A DNA stretch of 64,000 nt from Wolbachia endosymbiont (group B) of Hofmannophila pseudospretella (GTDB taxonomy: Bacteria > Pseudomonadota > Alphaproteobacteria > Rickettsiales > Anaplasmataceae): positions 992,001 through 1,056,000 of the forward strand of contig NZ_OZ034788.1 of the NCBI RefSeq assembly GCF_964028515.1, written 5' to 3'. The notes under the pieces are model-generated. The model had not been told where the DNA came from, made no database searches, and saw only the letters and a program-made list of their open reading frames with translations. The position numbers were made by a program, and so were the translations under genes. How positions within the stretch are numbered: the stretch's first letter is position 1; each line of letters begins with the position of its first letter. This document shows, one piece after another, positions 19,219 to 28,038 of the stretch.

Positions 19219-19912
19219 CCCCATAATATCAATATTGAATCTAAGCTTATCCTTTGATGATAGAACGATATTAAACAACATAACTTTCAATATATCGAAA
19301 GGAGAATCATTAGTCATACTTGGCGGCTCAGGAAGTGGTAAATCTGTATTAACAAAAATAATTATTGGATTATTGACACCAGACTCAGGGTCTATTAAAA
19401 TAAATAGCAAAAGCAAAAATAAATTTGGAGTCTTATTTCAAAATTCCGCTTTGTTTGACTATGTTACAGTGTGGGAAAATATATCTTTTAATTATAAAAA
19501 ACGCTTTAATATCAGCATAAAGGAGGCAAAACGCCTAGCAATCGAGAAGTTAAATGACGTTGGACTGGAAGAAAACATAGCAGACATGTTTCCAGTAGAA
19601 CTATCAGGTGGAATGAAGAAAAGAGTGGCACTTGCAAGAGCAATTGCACACAACCCAGAAATTATTGTATTGGATGAGCCAACTTCAGGATTAGACCCAA
19701 TCATGTCAGATGTAGTAAACGAGATAATAATAAAATTATCTCAAGATCTTCGTCCTACAATTATCACGATTACACATGATATTCATAGTGCATTTAAAAT
19801 AGCTGACAAAATAGCAGTATTATATGAAGGGGAGATCATTTCTCACGGAACTGTTCAGGAAATACAAAATACTAACAACGAATATATAAAAAAGTTCATT
19901 TATTGTATATAG
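19211..19912 (+). CDS. mlaF: MlaF-type ABC transporter ATPase
   Basis: The 233-aa ABC ATPase has Walker A GGSGSGKS at residues 38-45, Q-loop FGVLFQNSALFD, signature ELSGGMKKRVALARAIA, Walker B IIVLDEPTSGLDP and H-loop ITHDIHSAFKIADKIAVLYEG. The SGGMKKRVALARA form is the MlaF variant. It overlaps mlaE by 8 bases and is co-translated with it. The 279 bases after it hold no gene that I can see. Confidence 0.94.
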   Translation: MHSPIISILNLSLSFDDRTILNNITFNISKGESLVILGGSGSGKSVLTKIIIGLLTPDSGSIKINSKSKNKFGVLFQNSALFDYVTVWENISFNYKKRFNISIKEAKRLAIEKLNDVGLEENIADMFPVELSGGMKKRVALARAIAHNPEIIVLDEPTSGLDPIMSDVVNEIIIKLSQDLRPTIITITHDIHSAFKIADKIAVLYEGEIISHGTVQEIQNTNNEYIKKFIYCI

Positions 19913-20191
19913 CTACAGGTTTACAAACGATATTGTGGATGCTATAACTAGCCTAACTTGAGATATCGACAACCTTCGGTCTGTTACTAGTGTAGTGCTA
20001 CGGTGGTATAGTGTGTTAGCTATAAAACAGCGCATTAAATATAGATAAAGTAACTTGTATCAATTTTTATTATCATGCCAATTCCAACTGAAGAAATTTA
20101 TTGAATTTATTACTTCACGCTAAAATAATATACTTTACTATTCAACAGCAATTACAACTGATGATTTTATTTCATTCCACTACCTGCTGAC

Positions 20192-21535
20192 TTACTTTCT
20201 GCTTAGCATATCCATCAAATCAGATTCTTTGAGTTTACTATGGTCAACTTTACTGAACTTATTCACCATAGAGCTCATTTGATTATACTGCTTAATTAGA
20301 AGATTAACGTCAGTTACACTTGTTCCAGAACCCTTAGAAATTCTAAGTCTTCTTTTGCCATTTAAAATATCTGGATTTTGCCTTTCTTTTTCAGTCATTG
20401 AGTTTATGATGGCTATATATTTTTTCACTTTATTGTCATCTGGCACACTGCTACTTAGCTTTTTTGTGAATGAACTAGGGATGAATTTCATTATGTTGCT
20501 AATGCCATCCATTTTACTCAGAGTTTTTAACATTCCCACTAGGTCGTTTAGGTCGAATTTACCCTTTTTTACTTTCTTTTGTAACTTATCAGTTTCTTCC
20601 TGACCAACAATCTCAGCAGCTTTTTCAACCAATGATACAACATCACCCATGCTAAGTATCCTTTTTGCAATTCTATCGGGATAAAAATCATCGAGGTCAC
20701 TTAATTTTTCACCACAAGCAATAAATTTAATTGGACAATCGGTGATCATTTTCATAGAAAGAGCAGCACCACCACGTGCATCACCATCAACACGGGTAAG
20801 AATAATGCCGGTTACACCTATTGCCTCATTGAATGATTTGGCAATATTGACTGCATCCTGGCCTATCATTGCATCTGCTACTAAAATAACTTCTGCAGGT
20901 GAAACTATTTCCTTTACGGATTTCAACTCATTCATCATATTATTGTCAATATGAAGCCTGCCTGCGGTATCTAGTATTAATACATCACAACTATCGCTCT
21001 TTGCTGTTGCCAATGCCCTTTTTGTAATTGCAATAGGCCTCTCATTTATCACTATAGATAAAGTTTGTACGTCTATTTGTTTACCCAGTACCTCAAGTTG
21101 TTTCTGAGCAGCTGGCCTATAAATGTCTAAAGAGGCAAGCATCACTTTTTTCTTTTGCTTTTTTAGCTTTAAAGCAAGCTTTCCTGAGGTAGTTGTTTTA
21201 CCTGCACCTTGTAAGCCCACCATCATAATCACAGCAGGGGGTTTAACTGCTAGATTTAAGTCACTTTTCTCTGATCCGAGAACTGCAACTAAATTATCCT
21301 GCACAATTTTAATTATCATTTGTGCTGGAGAGACACTTTTTATGACTTTTTCTCCAATCACTTTATCTTTAATGTCATTGATGAATTTTTTTGCAACTTC
21401 AAGTGAAACGTCAGCTTCAATTAAGGCCATGCGTATTTCTCGCATGGCAAGATTAAAATCATCTTCAGAAATGATTGACTTTCCTCTCAGTTTATTAAAT
21501 ACAGAATTTAAACTTTCAGTTAACGATTTAAACAT
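20192..21535 (-). CDS. ffh: Signal recognition particle protein Ffh
   Basis: The 447-aa SRP54-type GTPase targets nascent membrane proteins to the translocon. It has an N domain, a G domain with P-loop GLQGAGKTTT at residues 107-116, LDIYRPAAQKQLEVLG, DTAGRLHID and TRVDGDARGGAALS, then a methionine-containing M domain (GMLKTLSKMDGISNIMKFIP and GSGTSVTDVNLLIKQYNQM) that binds SRP RNA. The start overlaps the end of the antiporter subunit gene by 16 bases. Confidence 0.96.
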   Translation of the reverse strand: MFKSLTESLNSVFNKLRGKSIISEDDFNLAMREIRMALIEADVSLEVAKKFINDIKDKVIGEKVIKSVSPAQMIIKIVQDNLVAVLGSEKSDLNLAVKPPAVIMMVGLQGAGKTTTSGKLALKLKKQKKKVMLASLDIYRPAAQKQLEVLGKQIDVQTLSIVINERPIAITKRALATAKSDSCDVLILDTAGRLHIDNNMMNELKSVKEIVSPAEVILVADAMIGQDAVNIAKSFNEAIGVTGIILTRVDGDARGGAALSMKMITDCPIKFIACGEKLSDLDDFYPDRIAKRILSMGDVVSLVEKAAEIVGQEETDKLQKKVKKGKFDLNDLVGMLKTLSKMDGISNIMKFIPSSFTKKLSSSVPDDNKVKKYIAIINSMTEKERQNPDILNGKRRLRISKGSGTSVTDVNLLIKQYNQMSSMVNKFSKVDHSKLKESDLMDMLSRK

Positions 21536-23079
21536 AATAAAATTAGTAGAATGCTCATTAAAAAGAGAGAAGAAGATGAAACGAAACTCACTGAGTTATA
21601 ACTCAGCACTTCTTTAAGTTTAGTAACATTATTAAAGTATAAACTAGTAAGTGAATTAGTCAAGTTTTGCAGTAGATTGGCAGACATTTCTCTCACTTTA
21701 AGGACCAGTTGATTGAACAGCAAGACAATATAGGGTATGAAAGCTCTAAAAATCCAATCAACATCCATTTTAAAATTTATTCTTGGGTAAAATAACCTGC
21801 GTAAAGGAATAAACAGTAAAGTGGTACATAATAACAAATTAAATTGCGACAAAATATTTTTTGTGTTGTACACAAAATCGAAAATTGAATGTTTATTGTA
21901 AATAGGCAAGTAAGGATTGCTAGCGATTACACATATAAATGCCAAAATAATTATGGATATTTTGCCTTCCCTCTCTGCTAAAGGTTTTGACTTACTTTTT
22001 GCAATAAATATGTAGTAAAGAAATTTGAGTCCCACACTTAAATGAAGCAGCAAATTTAGAACCTTATATAAATTTTTATACCCTTTTAAGGCAACAGTGT
22101 TCATTTCAATTTCAGCTGTGATATATGATTTACTGATAAATCCAGCAGTTCCAGGAAATGCAGCCATTGTAAGTATTGCGATTATAGCACACATGCCTTC
22201 CACTGACATCAGTTTACCTACTCCATTAAAACTAATTGTTTTTGTTCGTGAAATAATCGAATTACTAACTACAAACAATAATGATTGATAAACAAGAGAG
22301 AAGATTATATGCAGTATCAAAATTGGTATTGCCTTTTCCGAAGGGCTGAGTAAACCTCCTGCAATAATCAGCAAGCCCATTTGTCCTACAACATTATAGC
22401 ATAGAAATCTACGAATATTTTGCTCAAGAGAAGCAAATATAATGCTGTAAATTACAGTGAGGGCGCCTACAAGCGCTAATATTTCAGTACAATCTTGCCA
22501 TAGGTTATAAGTGTGTAAAAGCATCACTAAAAAAGAGACTTTAGTGGTAAATAAAGAGAGATATGTAGTGCCATGTAGTGATGAAGCGGGATATGCATCA
22601 ACAATCCAAAACGAAAAAGGAAAGCAAGCACAGTTTATCAATAAACCTAAAATTATCAGGTTAGTACTTTGCAGTGCCAATCCTGCTGTTAATATAACTC
22701 CAACGAAAAAGTGTACACAAGCGTACCTTATTGCAGGTCCACTATCTCTACAGCTAGCTACGATAATAAAAAATGCACTGATGGTCATTAATTCAAAGAA
22801 TATTATAACCAATATCATCTGCTTGGATAAAATTGCACAGAGTGAACAGGTAGTGTAAGCAGCAAAAGATAGCATCTCTGAAAAAGTCAAATTTTGTGTT
22901 GGTAGAACAGCTAAAAATGCAACTGACAAAAAAGATATTAGTACGATACGAAAAGATAAATCAAAATTTAGAACTGGATGAGACCAATTCAGTATAGCAC
23001 CTAAATTTTCAGGTAATGTTAGGACTATCACTATTAATGCAGTTAGTAGAAGTAACAGTGACGATTTATAAAGTTGCAC
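21520..23079 (-). CDS. Proton-conducting membrane subunit (MrpD/NuoN family)
   Basis: The 519-aa polytopic protein has about twelve to fourteen hydrophobic helices and the Proton_antipo_M pattern: FELMTISAFFIIVA with the conserved helix Glu, YACVHFFVGVIL, FPFSFWIVDAYPASSLHGTTYLSLFTTKVSFLVML with the conserved Lys region, and AAFPGTAGFISKSYI. This family covers antiporter-like subunits of Mrp antiporters, Mbh-type complexes and complex I. Because subunits F, G, D/E, B and C of such a module lie at 58.3-60.1 kb, I favour an Mrp/Mbh D (MbhH-type) role over NuoN. The last 130 residues are poorly conserved in style. Confidence 0.85.
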   Translation of the reverse strand: MQLYKSSLLLLLTALIVIVLTLPENLGAILNWSHPVLNFDLSFRIVLISFLSVAFLAVLPTQNLTFSEMLSFAAYTTCSLCAILSKQMILVIIFFELMTISAFFIIVASCRDSGPAIRYACVHFFVGVILTAGLALQSTNLIILGLLINCACFPFSFWIVDAYPASSLHGTTYLSLFTTKVSFLVMLLHTYNLWQDCTEILALVGALTVIYSIIFASLEQNIRRFLCYNVVGQMGLLIIAGGLLSPSEKAIPILILHIIFSLVYQSLLFVVSNSIISRTKTISFNGVGKLMSVEGMCAIIAILTMAAFPGTAGFISKSYITAEIEMNTVALKGYKNLYKVLNLLLHLSVGLKFLYYIFIAKSKSKPLAEREGKISIIILAFICVIASNPYLPIYNKHSIFDFVYNTKNILSQFNLLLCTTLLFIPLRRLFYPRINFKMDVDWIFRAFIPYIVLLFNQLVLKVREMSANLLQNLTNSLTSLYFNNVTKLKEVLSYNSVSFVSSSSLFLMSILLILLCLNR

Positions 23080-23695
23080 AGTGATGTAAACCAGTATGGT
23101 TTATGCTACCTCAATATACGAATAAAAGCAAATTGCATATTAACCACTAATTAAACTAATTACCATATAATTATATCAGGATTTAGAGGGTTATAGAGAA
23201 ACCGGTCAGATTAGATTAAAAATCTAATCTGACCGATAGCTTTAATAGTGAGGTAAGCTTTAATATAGCACTCCTAATTCATAGTGCTACACTCGTGCAT
23301 AATTTATTTTTAATTTGTGCACGAGCGTTAGTAAATTATTTACTTTTTGAGATAAAATTTTGCATCACTTTAATATCCAGAACTTTATTAAGTCTGCCAG
23401 TTGAGAGTTATTTATTCCCTTTCTTTTAAGTATTTGCATAAGTCAAATGAAGCTGCCAATTTTTAATTTACTCATTCGACTTTTATAACTTTTGCAATGT
23501 TTGATTCTATTAAAGAACTTTGTTAATATAGTCTTTAACGTTTTTTTAGATACCGTTGTGGTGTTTTAGTATAAATTCCGCTAACAAGTCGCTGAATATT
23601 AAATTGTTTTTAGCCTGTATCAAGCGTTGTAATTAAGGAATTTGAGCAGCAGATACTGGAACTCAGAAAGCTCTTGAGTAGCTGTATAATGAAAA
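23080..23695. other. Gene-poor gap with inverted repeats
   Basis: The 616 bases between the antiporter subunit and the next gene carry no open frame worth calling. They contain the perfect hairpin listed separately and, at about 23290-23336, a second imperfect one built on CTCGTGCA/TGCACGAG. Minus-strand fragments such as SFDLCKYLKERE hint at an old, decayed gene, but I cannot identify it. Confidence 0.5.
23203..23235. repeat. Perfect 15-bp hairpin with 3-base loop
   Basis: CGGTCAGATTAGATT (23203-23217), loop AAA, then its exact complement to 23235. No T-run follows on the plus strand, so it is a poor rho-independent terminator in that direction. It could be a fold in an RNA or a remnant of a palindromic repeat. 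It is about 120 bases upstream of the antiporter subunit start. Confidence 0.7.
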
Positions 23696-24100
23696 TTAGA
23701 TTATAAAATCCTCTGACAGCACATTCTGTGTTGTATTATTATCCATAACTGTGTAATCAATATTATATTTATCGAATTCATTGCGCATCCTAGTTAAATG
23801 TCCTTTATCATGATCCAAAAGAACACTTACGTAGCTCAAGCTATCATTAAAAAGATCATTATAAATTACTGGAAATTGAACTGTGTAGGATGTTGTACAC
23901 TCATCTTGACCGTTATTATCTTTACAAAGGGACATTTTTCCTGTTTTGCCAGTATCATCTTTAGTAGAAATAAGAAATTTCATACTTACGTCTTCGTTTT
24001 TTGCTACAAACTCCTTACACTTTCTACTTTTTGCAGAACACGGTCCTATAGCTATAGAGTAGCTTTCTTTTGGAAGTGTGAATATTAACTGATGTGTCAT
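23696..24100 (-). CDS. Hypothetical protein, 134 aa
   Basis: I do not recognise this protein. It is soluble and of mixed composition with five cysteines (GPCSAKSRKCKEF, LCKDNNGQDECTT), strand-like segments (YTVQFPVIY) and a helical DKGHLTRMRNEFDKY region. No signal peptide is evident. It lies just downstream of a truncated oxidoreductase, on the same strand, 85 bases away. It may be a lineage-specific gene that arrived with the event that removed the end of that gene. Confidence 0.55.
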   Translation of the reverse strand: MTHQLIFTLPKESYSIAIGPCSAKSRKCKEFVAKNEDVSMKFLISTKDDTGKTGKMSLCKDNNGQDECTTSYTVQFPVIYNDLFNDSLSYVSVLLDHDKGHLTRMRNEFDKYNIDYTVMDNNTTQNVLSEDFII

Positions 24101-24185
24101 AATGCTACCTTAATAAAAAATGCTATTGTAGCATAGATCTATTAATAAATAATATATACTGTAGTATAATTAGTACGAAGGGGAT

Positions 24186-26996
24186 TTAATCAACCTCAGT
24201 AGGTTTACCAGTTGGACCCATAAGGATTATTTGCTCTCCTTCTCTTAAGCCTCCGCACAAATTAGTGGAGCCACCAGTTTCAAGTACAATAGTGGAAATA
24301 AATCCTTTTTTTTTGTCTACTTCAGTGCCGGTTACAGCTATACCTTCCATAGCAAGGTTTGTATTATTGGCTTTTCTGTTATTGGTTTCAAAATTTTGCA
24401 ACCTAAAGAATTGTCCAGGTTTAAAATTCTTTGCCGCAAGAGGTGCTTTGATCACTATTTCCACAACTTTGTTTGTTAAATATTGAACTTTTATAACCTT
24501 TGCAGTGAATTTTTCTTTAATTTTATTAAAGAATTCTTCATTGGCCAGGTGTTTTGAAGCACGTTGATTAGCTACTCGGCTCAAAAGCTGAGAAATGATA
24601 GGGTAACCATTCTTAGCGCTTGCCATAGCTTTCACGACGCTGCCGCTATACGAAGGATGAAGGTCACCAAAAAAGCTAATTGTTTTATTGCTTTGCTTAT
24701 GCACTAATATTCTATCTTTATCCTGCATTTTAGGAGAAAATATTGGGTCTATTTCTTTTTCTGATGAATTCAAATGAGTAAAATACCCATTGCTTAATTT
24801 AAAATGCTTTTTATCTTCTGTTGCAATAACTGTATTTGGCTCAGTACCTGCTGCTATAAAAATAGAACGTGCTTTCATGCATTTGATTTCGCCGGATTTT
24901 GTGTCTATTAGTTTTATTGATTCAGCATGGTTATATTTATCCGTCACAACTTCAACTGGCTCTAAGTTTTCAATAAAGTAAATCCCTTCTGATAGTGCAT
25001 TTTGCACCTCTTCGCTATTTAATCGATAACTTGGTGAATTTTTTAGATCTTTTCTATATACAATTTTTACTCCCCCAAGACTCTGCATTAACTCTAATAT
25101 TTTTATTTCTCTGTTTTCTTTTTTTGCTAGCGCTTGCTCTGCTTGGATCAATTTTGCGTGTGATATGAGCTCATTTGCAATTTCATATTCTTCTTCTGTC
25201 CAATCTTTTTCGACATATTTCTTTCCATACTTATCAACCAATATTTCATAACGAAGAAGAAATTTTTCCACTTGAATAGGATAGTAAGCTAAAGCTTCAG
25301 TAGCAGTATCAATTGCAGTGAGTCCTGCACCTATGACAACTATCGGCATGCGAACTTGCAGATTTGCTATAGAATCACACTTAAGAGCACCTGTTAGTTG
25401 TAACGACATGAGAAAGTCGGATGCCATGCGCACTCCACGAGCTAGTATGTTTTTTATTTTAATCATTCGTGGCTTACCAGAGCCAAGTGCCAAGGAAATG
25501 TGATCAAAACCCAAGTTGAACGAGTCATCAACAGTTATCGTACCTCCAAAACGAATTCCTCCATAAAGTGCGAAATTCTCACGTCTTTCCAGTAACAGTC
25601 TGATAATTTTTAGGTAATTTTTATCCCATCTGGAAGTTATGCCATACTCTGCTACTCCACCAAATCCGCCAGCTATGCGTTCACTTAGTTTTTCATGCTC
25701 GAAATCTTTAATTAACTGGAAATGATCAATCAAAGGTTCTATCTTTAATCCATCGATGGCGATAACGTTATGTCCATCATTTAATAAATGATGAGCTAAA
25801 TTAAAACCCGCAGGACCAAGTCCTACAACTAGAACGTTTTTTCCAGTATTTTCTTTTGGCAATGGACGCTGAAAATTTAAAGGATTCCAACGGCTAAGCA
25901 GAGAATATATTTCAAATCCGTACGGCAAATTGAGTACGTCGTCCAAAATCCTTGTTTCAACCACTGGCACATTTACAGGCTCTTGTTTCTGATATATGCA
26001 TGAGTTCATGCAATCATTGCATATTCTATTCCCAGTAGCTGCACATAATGGGTTATCTATCATCACAATTGCAAGACTTGCTATGCTATATCCTTCGCTT
26101 TTTACCAGATTCATTTCTGATATTTTCTGCTCTAGTGGGCAGCCGTGCAGCTCAACTCTAAGTGGAGACTTTTTGAAAGTGTTGTCATCATTGATTAGCC
26201 CCTTTGAGCAGCTGTCCTTACTTTGCTTATGACAAAATATGCAGTAGTGAGCATTATCTAGTGCTTTATTCAAACTCACCTTTTTGCTTGTTAGATCAAA
26301 ACCATATCTTCTTTTCACCTCATTTGAATACAGAACCTCAACCTCGTCTACTTCTTTTTTCAAGAATGATACGAGATTTTCGTAATCAATTTTCTTATGT
26401 ATGCTAAATAGTATACTCTGTTTGTTTTTCACTCTCCAAACTGCATATTGAGCCGCAAGTTCTATTTCTTCTTTGTGATCCTCTTTATTTTCAAGCCAAT
26501 TCATTACCTGCTCAGAAAAGTTTTTTTCTGTTGTTGGTAAAGTAAGGAAACTATTTAACCTGTTGGTTACATAATCAATATTTACTACATCAGTGTATTT
26601 CTTCAATGCATAGCGCTGAACAAAAAACCTTTTGCATCTGTATATTACAGCAAAGTCGTTGTGTTTTTTCTTTAGTTCCTCTATTTCTTTTTCAATGTTG
26701 AAAAGTTTTGCAATGAATTCATCAAGTAAATATGAAAGGTCTATTATTAACTGGCTATTACAATCATCTGTCATCCAAGTAGCTGATACTGGAATCCATC
26801 CTTCTTGTTTTCTAGATCCCAGTGTCAAGCACTGGGATGACATCGAAGAAGAAGCTGCTTTTTCTCTTGCTTCAATTAATGAACAAAACAAGCTTTCATC
26901 GGACGATTTTATGTAATCTAAAAACGCCTCATCTAACTTTATTAATTCACTACGAGTGTATAAGTTTGAAAATGAGATTTTGAAATTCAGTTGCAT
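24186..26996 (-). CDS. GltD-like FAD/NAD(P) oxidoreductase, C-terminally truncated
   Basis: The 936-aa protein has an N-terminal helical region, a cysteine-rich Fe-S type segment at about 250-345 (CIFCHKQSKDSC, then CNDCMNSC), and a glutamate-synthase-small-subunit-like flavoprotein core starting VLVVGLGPAGFNLAHHLL, with a second nucleotide motif VVIGAGLTAIDTA and FIAAGTEPNTV. At the end comes the FAD-binding part of a ferredoxin-reductase-like module (KPGQFFRLQNFE, LREGEQIILMGPTG). It stops right after that motif, where an NAD-binding half-domain would be expected, so the C-terminus seems lost. An in-frame palindromic repeat encodes residues about 52-77. The electron acceptor is unknown. It may be a pseudogene in function. 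Confidence 0.78.
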   Translation of the reverse strand: MQLNFKISFSNLYTRSELIKLDEAFLDYIKSSDESLFCSLIEAREKAASSSMSSQCLTLGSRKQEGWIPVSATWMTDDCNSQLIIDLSYLLDEFIAKLFNIEKEIEELKKKHNDFAVIYRCKRFFVQRYALKKYTDVVNIDYVTNRLNSFLTLPTTEKNFSEQVMNWLENKEDHKEEIELAAQYAVWRVKNKQSILFSIHKKIDYENLVSFLKKEVDEVEVLYSNEVKRRYGFDLTSKKVSLNKALDNAHYCIFCHKQSKDSCSKGLINDDNTFKKSPLRVELHGCPLEQKISEMNLVKSEGYSIASLAIVMIDNPLCAATGNRICNDCMNSCIYQKQEPVNVPVVETRILDDVLNLPYGFEIYSLLSRWNPLNFQRPLPKENTGKNVLVVGLGPAGFNLAHHLLNDGHNVIAIDGLKIEPLIDHFQLIKDFEHEKLSERIAGGFGGVAEYGITSRWDKNYLKIIRLLLERRENFALYGGIRFGGTITVDDSFNLGFDHISLALGSGKPRMIKIKNILARGVRMASDFLMSLQLTGALKCDSIANLQVRMPIVVIGAGLTAIDTATEALAYYPIQVEKFLLRYEILVDKYGKKYVEKDWTEEEYEIANELISHAKLIQAEQALAKKENREIKILELMQSLGGVKIVYRKDLKNSPSYRLNSEEVQNALSEGIYFIENLEPVEVVTDKYNHAESIKLIDTKSGEIKCMKARSIFIAAGTEPNTVIATEDKKHFKLSNGYFTHLNSSEKEIDPIFSPKMQDKDRILVHKQSNKTISFFGDLHPSYSGSVVKAMASAKNGYPIISQLLSRVANQRASKHLANEEFFNKIKEKFTAKVIKVQYLTNKVVEIVIKAPLAAKNFKPGQFFRLQNFETNNRKANNTNLAMEGIAVTGTEVDKKKGFISTIVLETGGSTNLCGGLREGEQIILMGPTGKPTEVD
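26766..26843 (-). repeat. Palindromic repeat inserted in frame in the GltD-like gene
   Basis: Arms around 26769-26798 and 26811-26843 are inverted complements (TGTCATCC...GGAATC against GATCCCAGTGTCAAGCACTG and on) with several mismatches. The minus-strand translation MSSQCLTLGSRKQEGWIP (and on to about residue 77) is the coding form of this repeat. It interrupts the helical N-terminal region without breaking the frame. Protein-coding palindromic elements of this kind are established for Rickettsia and have been described in Wolbachia. Confidence 0.78.
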
Positions 26997-27041
26997 CTTT
27001 ATACTATACAGCGTACATACTGTTTCTTACAGATGAAGATT

Positions 27042-27473
27042 TTATTTATTTTTTAATGCTGCTGAGATTATTGCTTCTGCAACCTTTTCTTCCTTAACAT
27101 ATGCAACACACTCAAATTTGTGTAGACCTAAACGCACACTTTGAATATTAGCTTGAAGAATCAATGCGTCTCCTGGAGTAACTGGCTTTGTGAATTTTGC
27201 ATTTTCAATTGATCTCAAGTAAACAACTTTATTTTCCATTACCTTTTTACCGAGAACACATATTGCAGATGCCTGAGCTAAAGATTCAATTATCAAAACT
27301 CCTGGCATTATCGGATGGCCAGGAAAATGACCAATAAAAAATTGCTCATTGAAAGTCACGTTTTTAATTGCTTTTATACTCATACCAGGATCGCATTCTA
27401 TAACCCTATCTACTAAGAGAAAAGGATAAGAATGTGGTAGTATTTTTATAATATCATTGATATTACATTGCAT
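27042..27473 (-). CDS. fabZ: 3-hydroxyacyl-ACP dehydratase FabZ
   Basis: I start at ATG 27473 (MQCNINDIIKILPHSYPFLL), because the upstream TTG 27500 adds nine atypical residues and overlaps the preceding gene. The 143-aa hot-dog-fold enzyme shows the motif HFPGHPIMPGVLIIESLAQAS, with the catalytic His and the Glu in the helix. It dehydrates 3-hydroxyacyl-ACP in fatty acid elongation. It follows skp directly; lpxD and lpxA, often found here, are absent. Confidence 0.95.
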   Translation of the reverse strand: MQCNINDIIKILPHSYPFLLVDRVIECDPGMSIKAIKNVTFNEQFFIGHFPGHPIMPGVLIIESLAQASAICVLGKKVMENKVVYLRSIENAKFTKPVTPGDALILQANIQSVRLGLHKFECVAYVKEEKVAEAIISAALKNK

Positions 27474-27477
27474 AAGC

Positions 27478-28038
27478 CTATTCAGTGTTTTGCAAAGCAA
27501 ATTCGGGTATTTCCTTGTTTACATTTTTTAATACTACATCCGATAAATCTACTTCATCCATAGAGTATAAAACTTGATTCTTTTTTGAAATAAATAGTAC
27601 CAAATCTATGTTTTTTTTTTCTGCTGTTTTTTTAGCAACTTCTTTTATCTTGTTAAAGATACTTTCTACTGCTTCTCTATAATTTTCTTCTAAATGTGAC
27701 ATTTTCTTAGCGTAATTATCCCTAACACTTACAGTATGCTTACTGAATTGTTCTGTCTTTTCTTTTTTTGCTTCTTCTGACAAAAGGTCAAATTCTTCTT
27801 TCGATGGCTTAAATTTTTCTAACTCATTTTCAAATTCCTTCTGTAATCTAGAATTCTGCTCCTTTATTTGTTGTTGTATATTTTGCAGAGCCAGAGATTC
27901 ATTGATAACCTTATCACTATCAATAATGGCAGCCTTTGTATTGAGCGTGCTCTGAGGTTGATACCCTACAAACTTATACCCCACAAATAAGGAAATAATT
28001 AAGGCAATAACTGATGTAAATAACTGTATATATTTCAT
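27478..28038 (-). CDS. skp: OmpH/Skp family periplasmic chaperone
   Basis: The 186-aa protein begins with a hydrophobic N-terminal segment (YIQLFTSVIALIISLFVGY, uncleaved anchor or signal), followed by AAIIDSDKVINESLALQNIQ and a long Glu/Lys-rich coiled coil, then KNIDLVLFISKKNQVLYS. This is the Skp/OmpH layout: a trimeric, tentacle-like chaperone for outer membrane proteins. It lies directly downstream of bamA, the expected neighbour, which supports the call despite low sequence conservation. Confidence 0.88.
   Translation of the reverse strand: MKYIQLFTSVIALIISLFVGYKFVGYQPQSTLNTKAAIIDSDKVINESLALQNIQQQIKEQNSRLQKEFENELEKFKPSKEEFDLLSEEAKKEKTEQFSKHTVSVRDNYAKKMSHLEENYREAVESIFNKIKEVAKKTAEKKNIDLVLFISKKNQVLYSMDEVDLSDVVLKNVNKEIPEFALQNTE

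Noticed and set aside
19913..20191. Possible small RNA or tRNA in the mlaF-ffh gap
   Set aside because: I could not fold a cloverleaf or recognise a known RNA; the gap is only AT-rich sequence.
21123..21617. 164-codon plus-strand frame opposite ffh
   Set aside because: It is a shadow of ffh and of the end of the antiporter gene.
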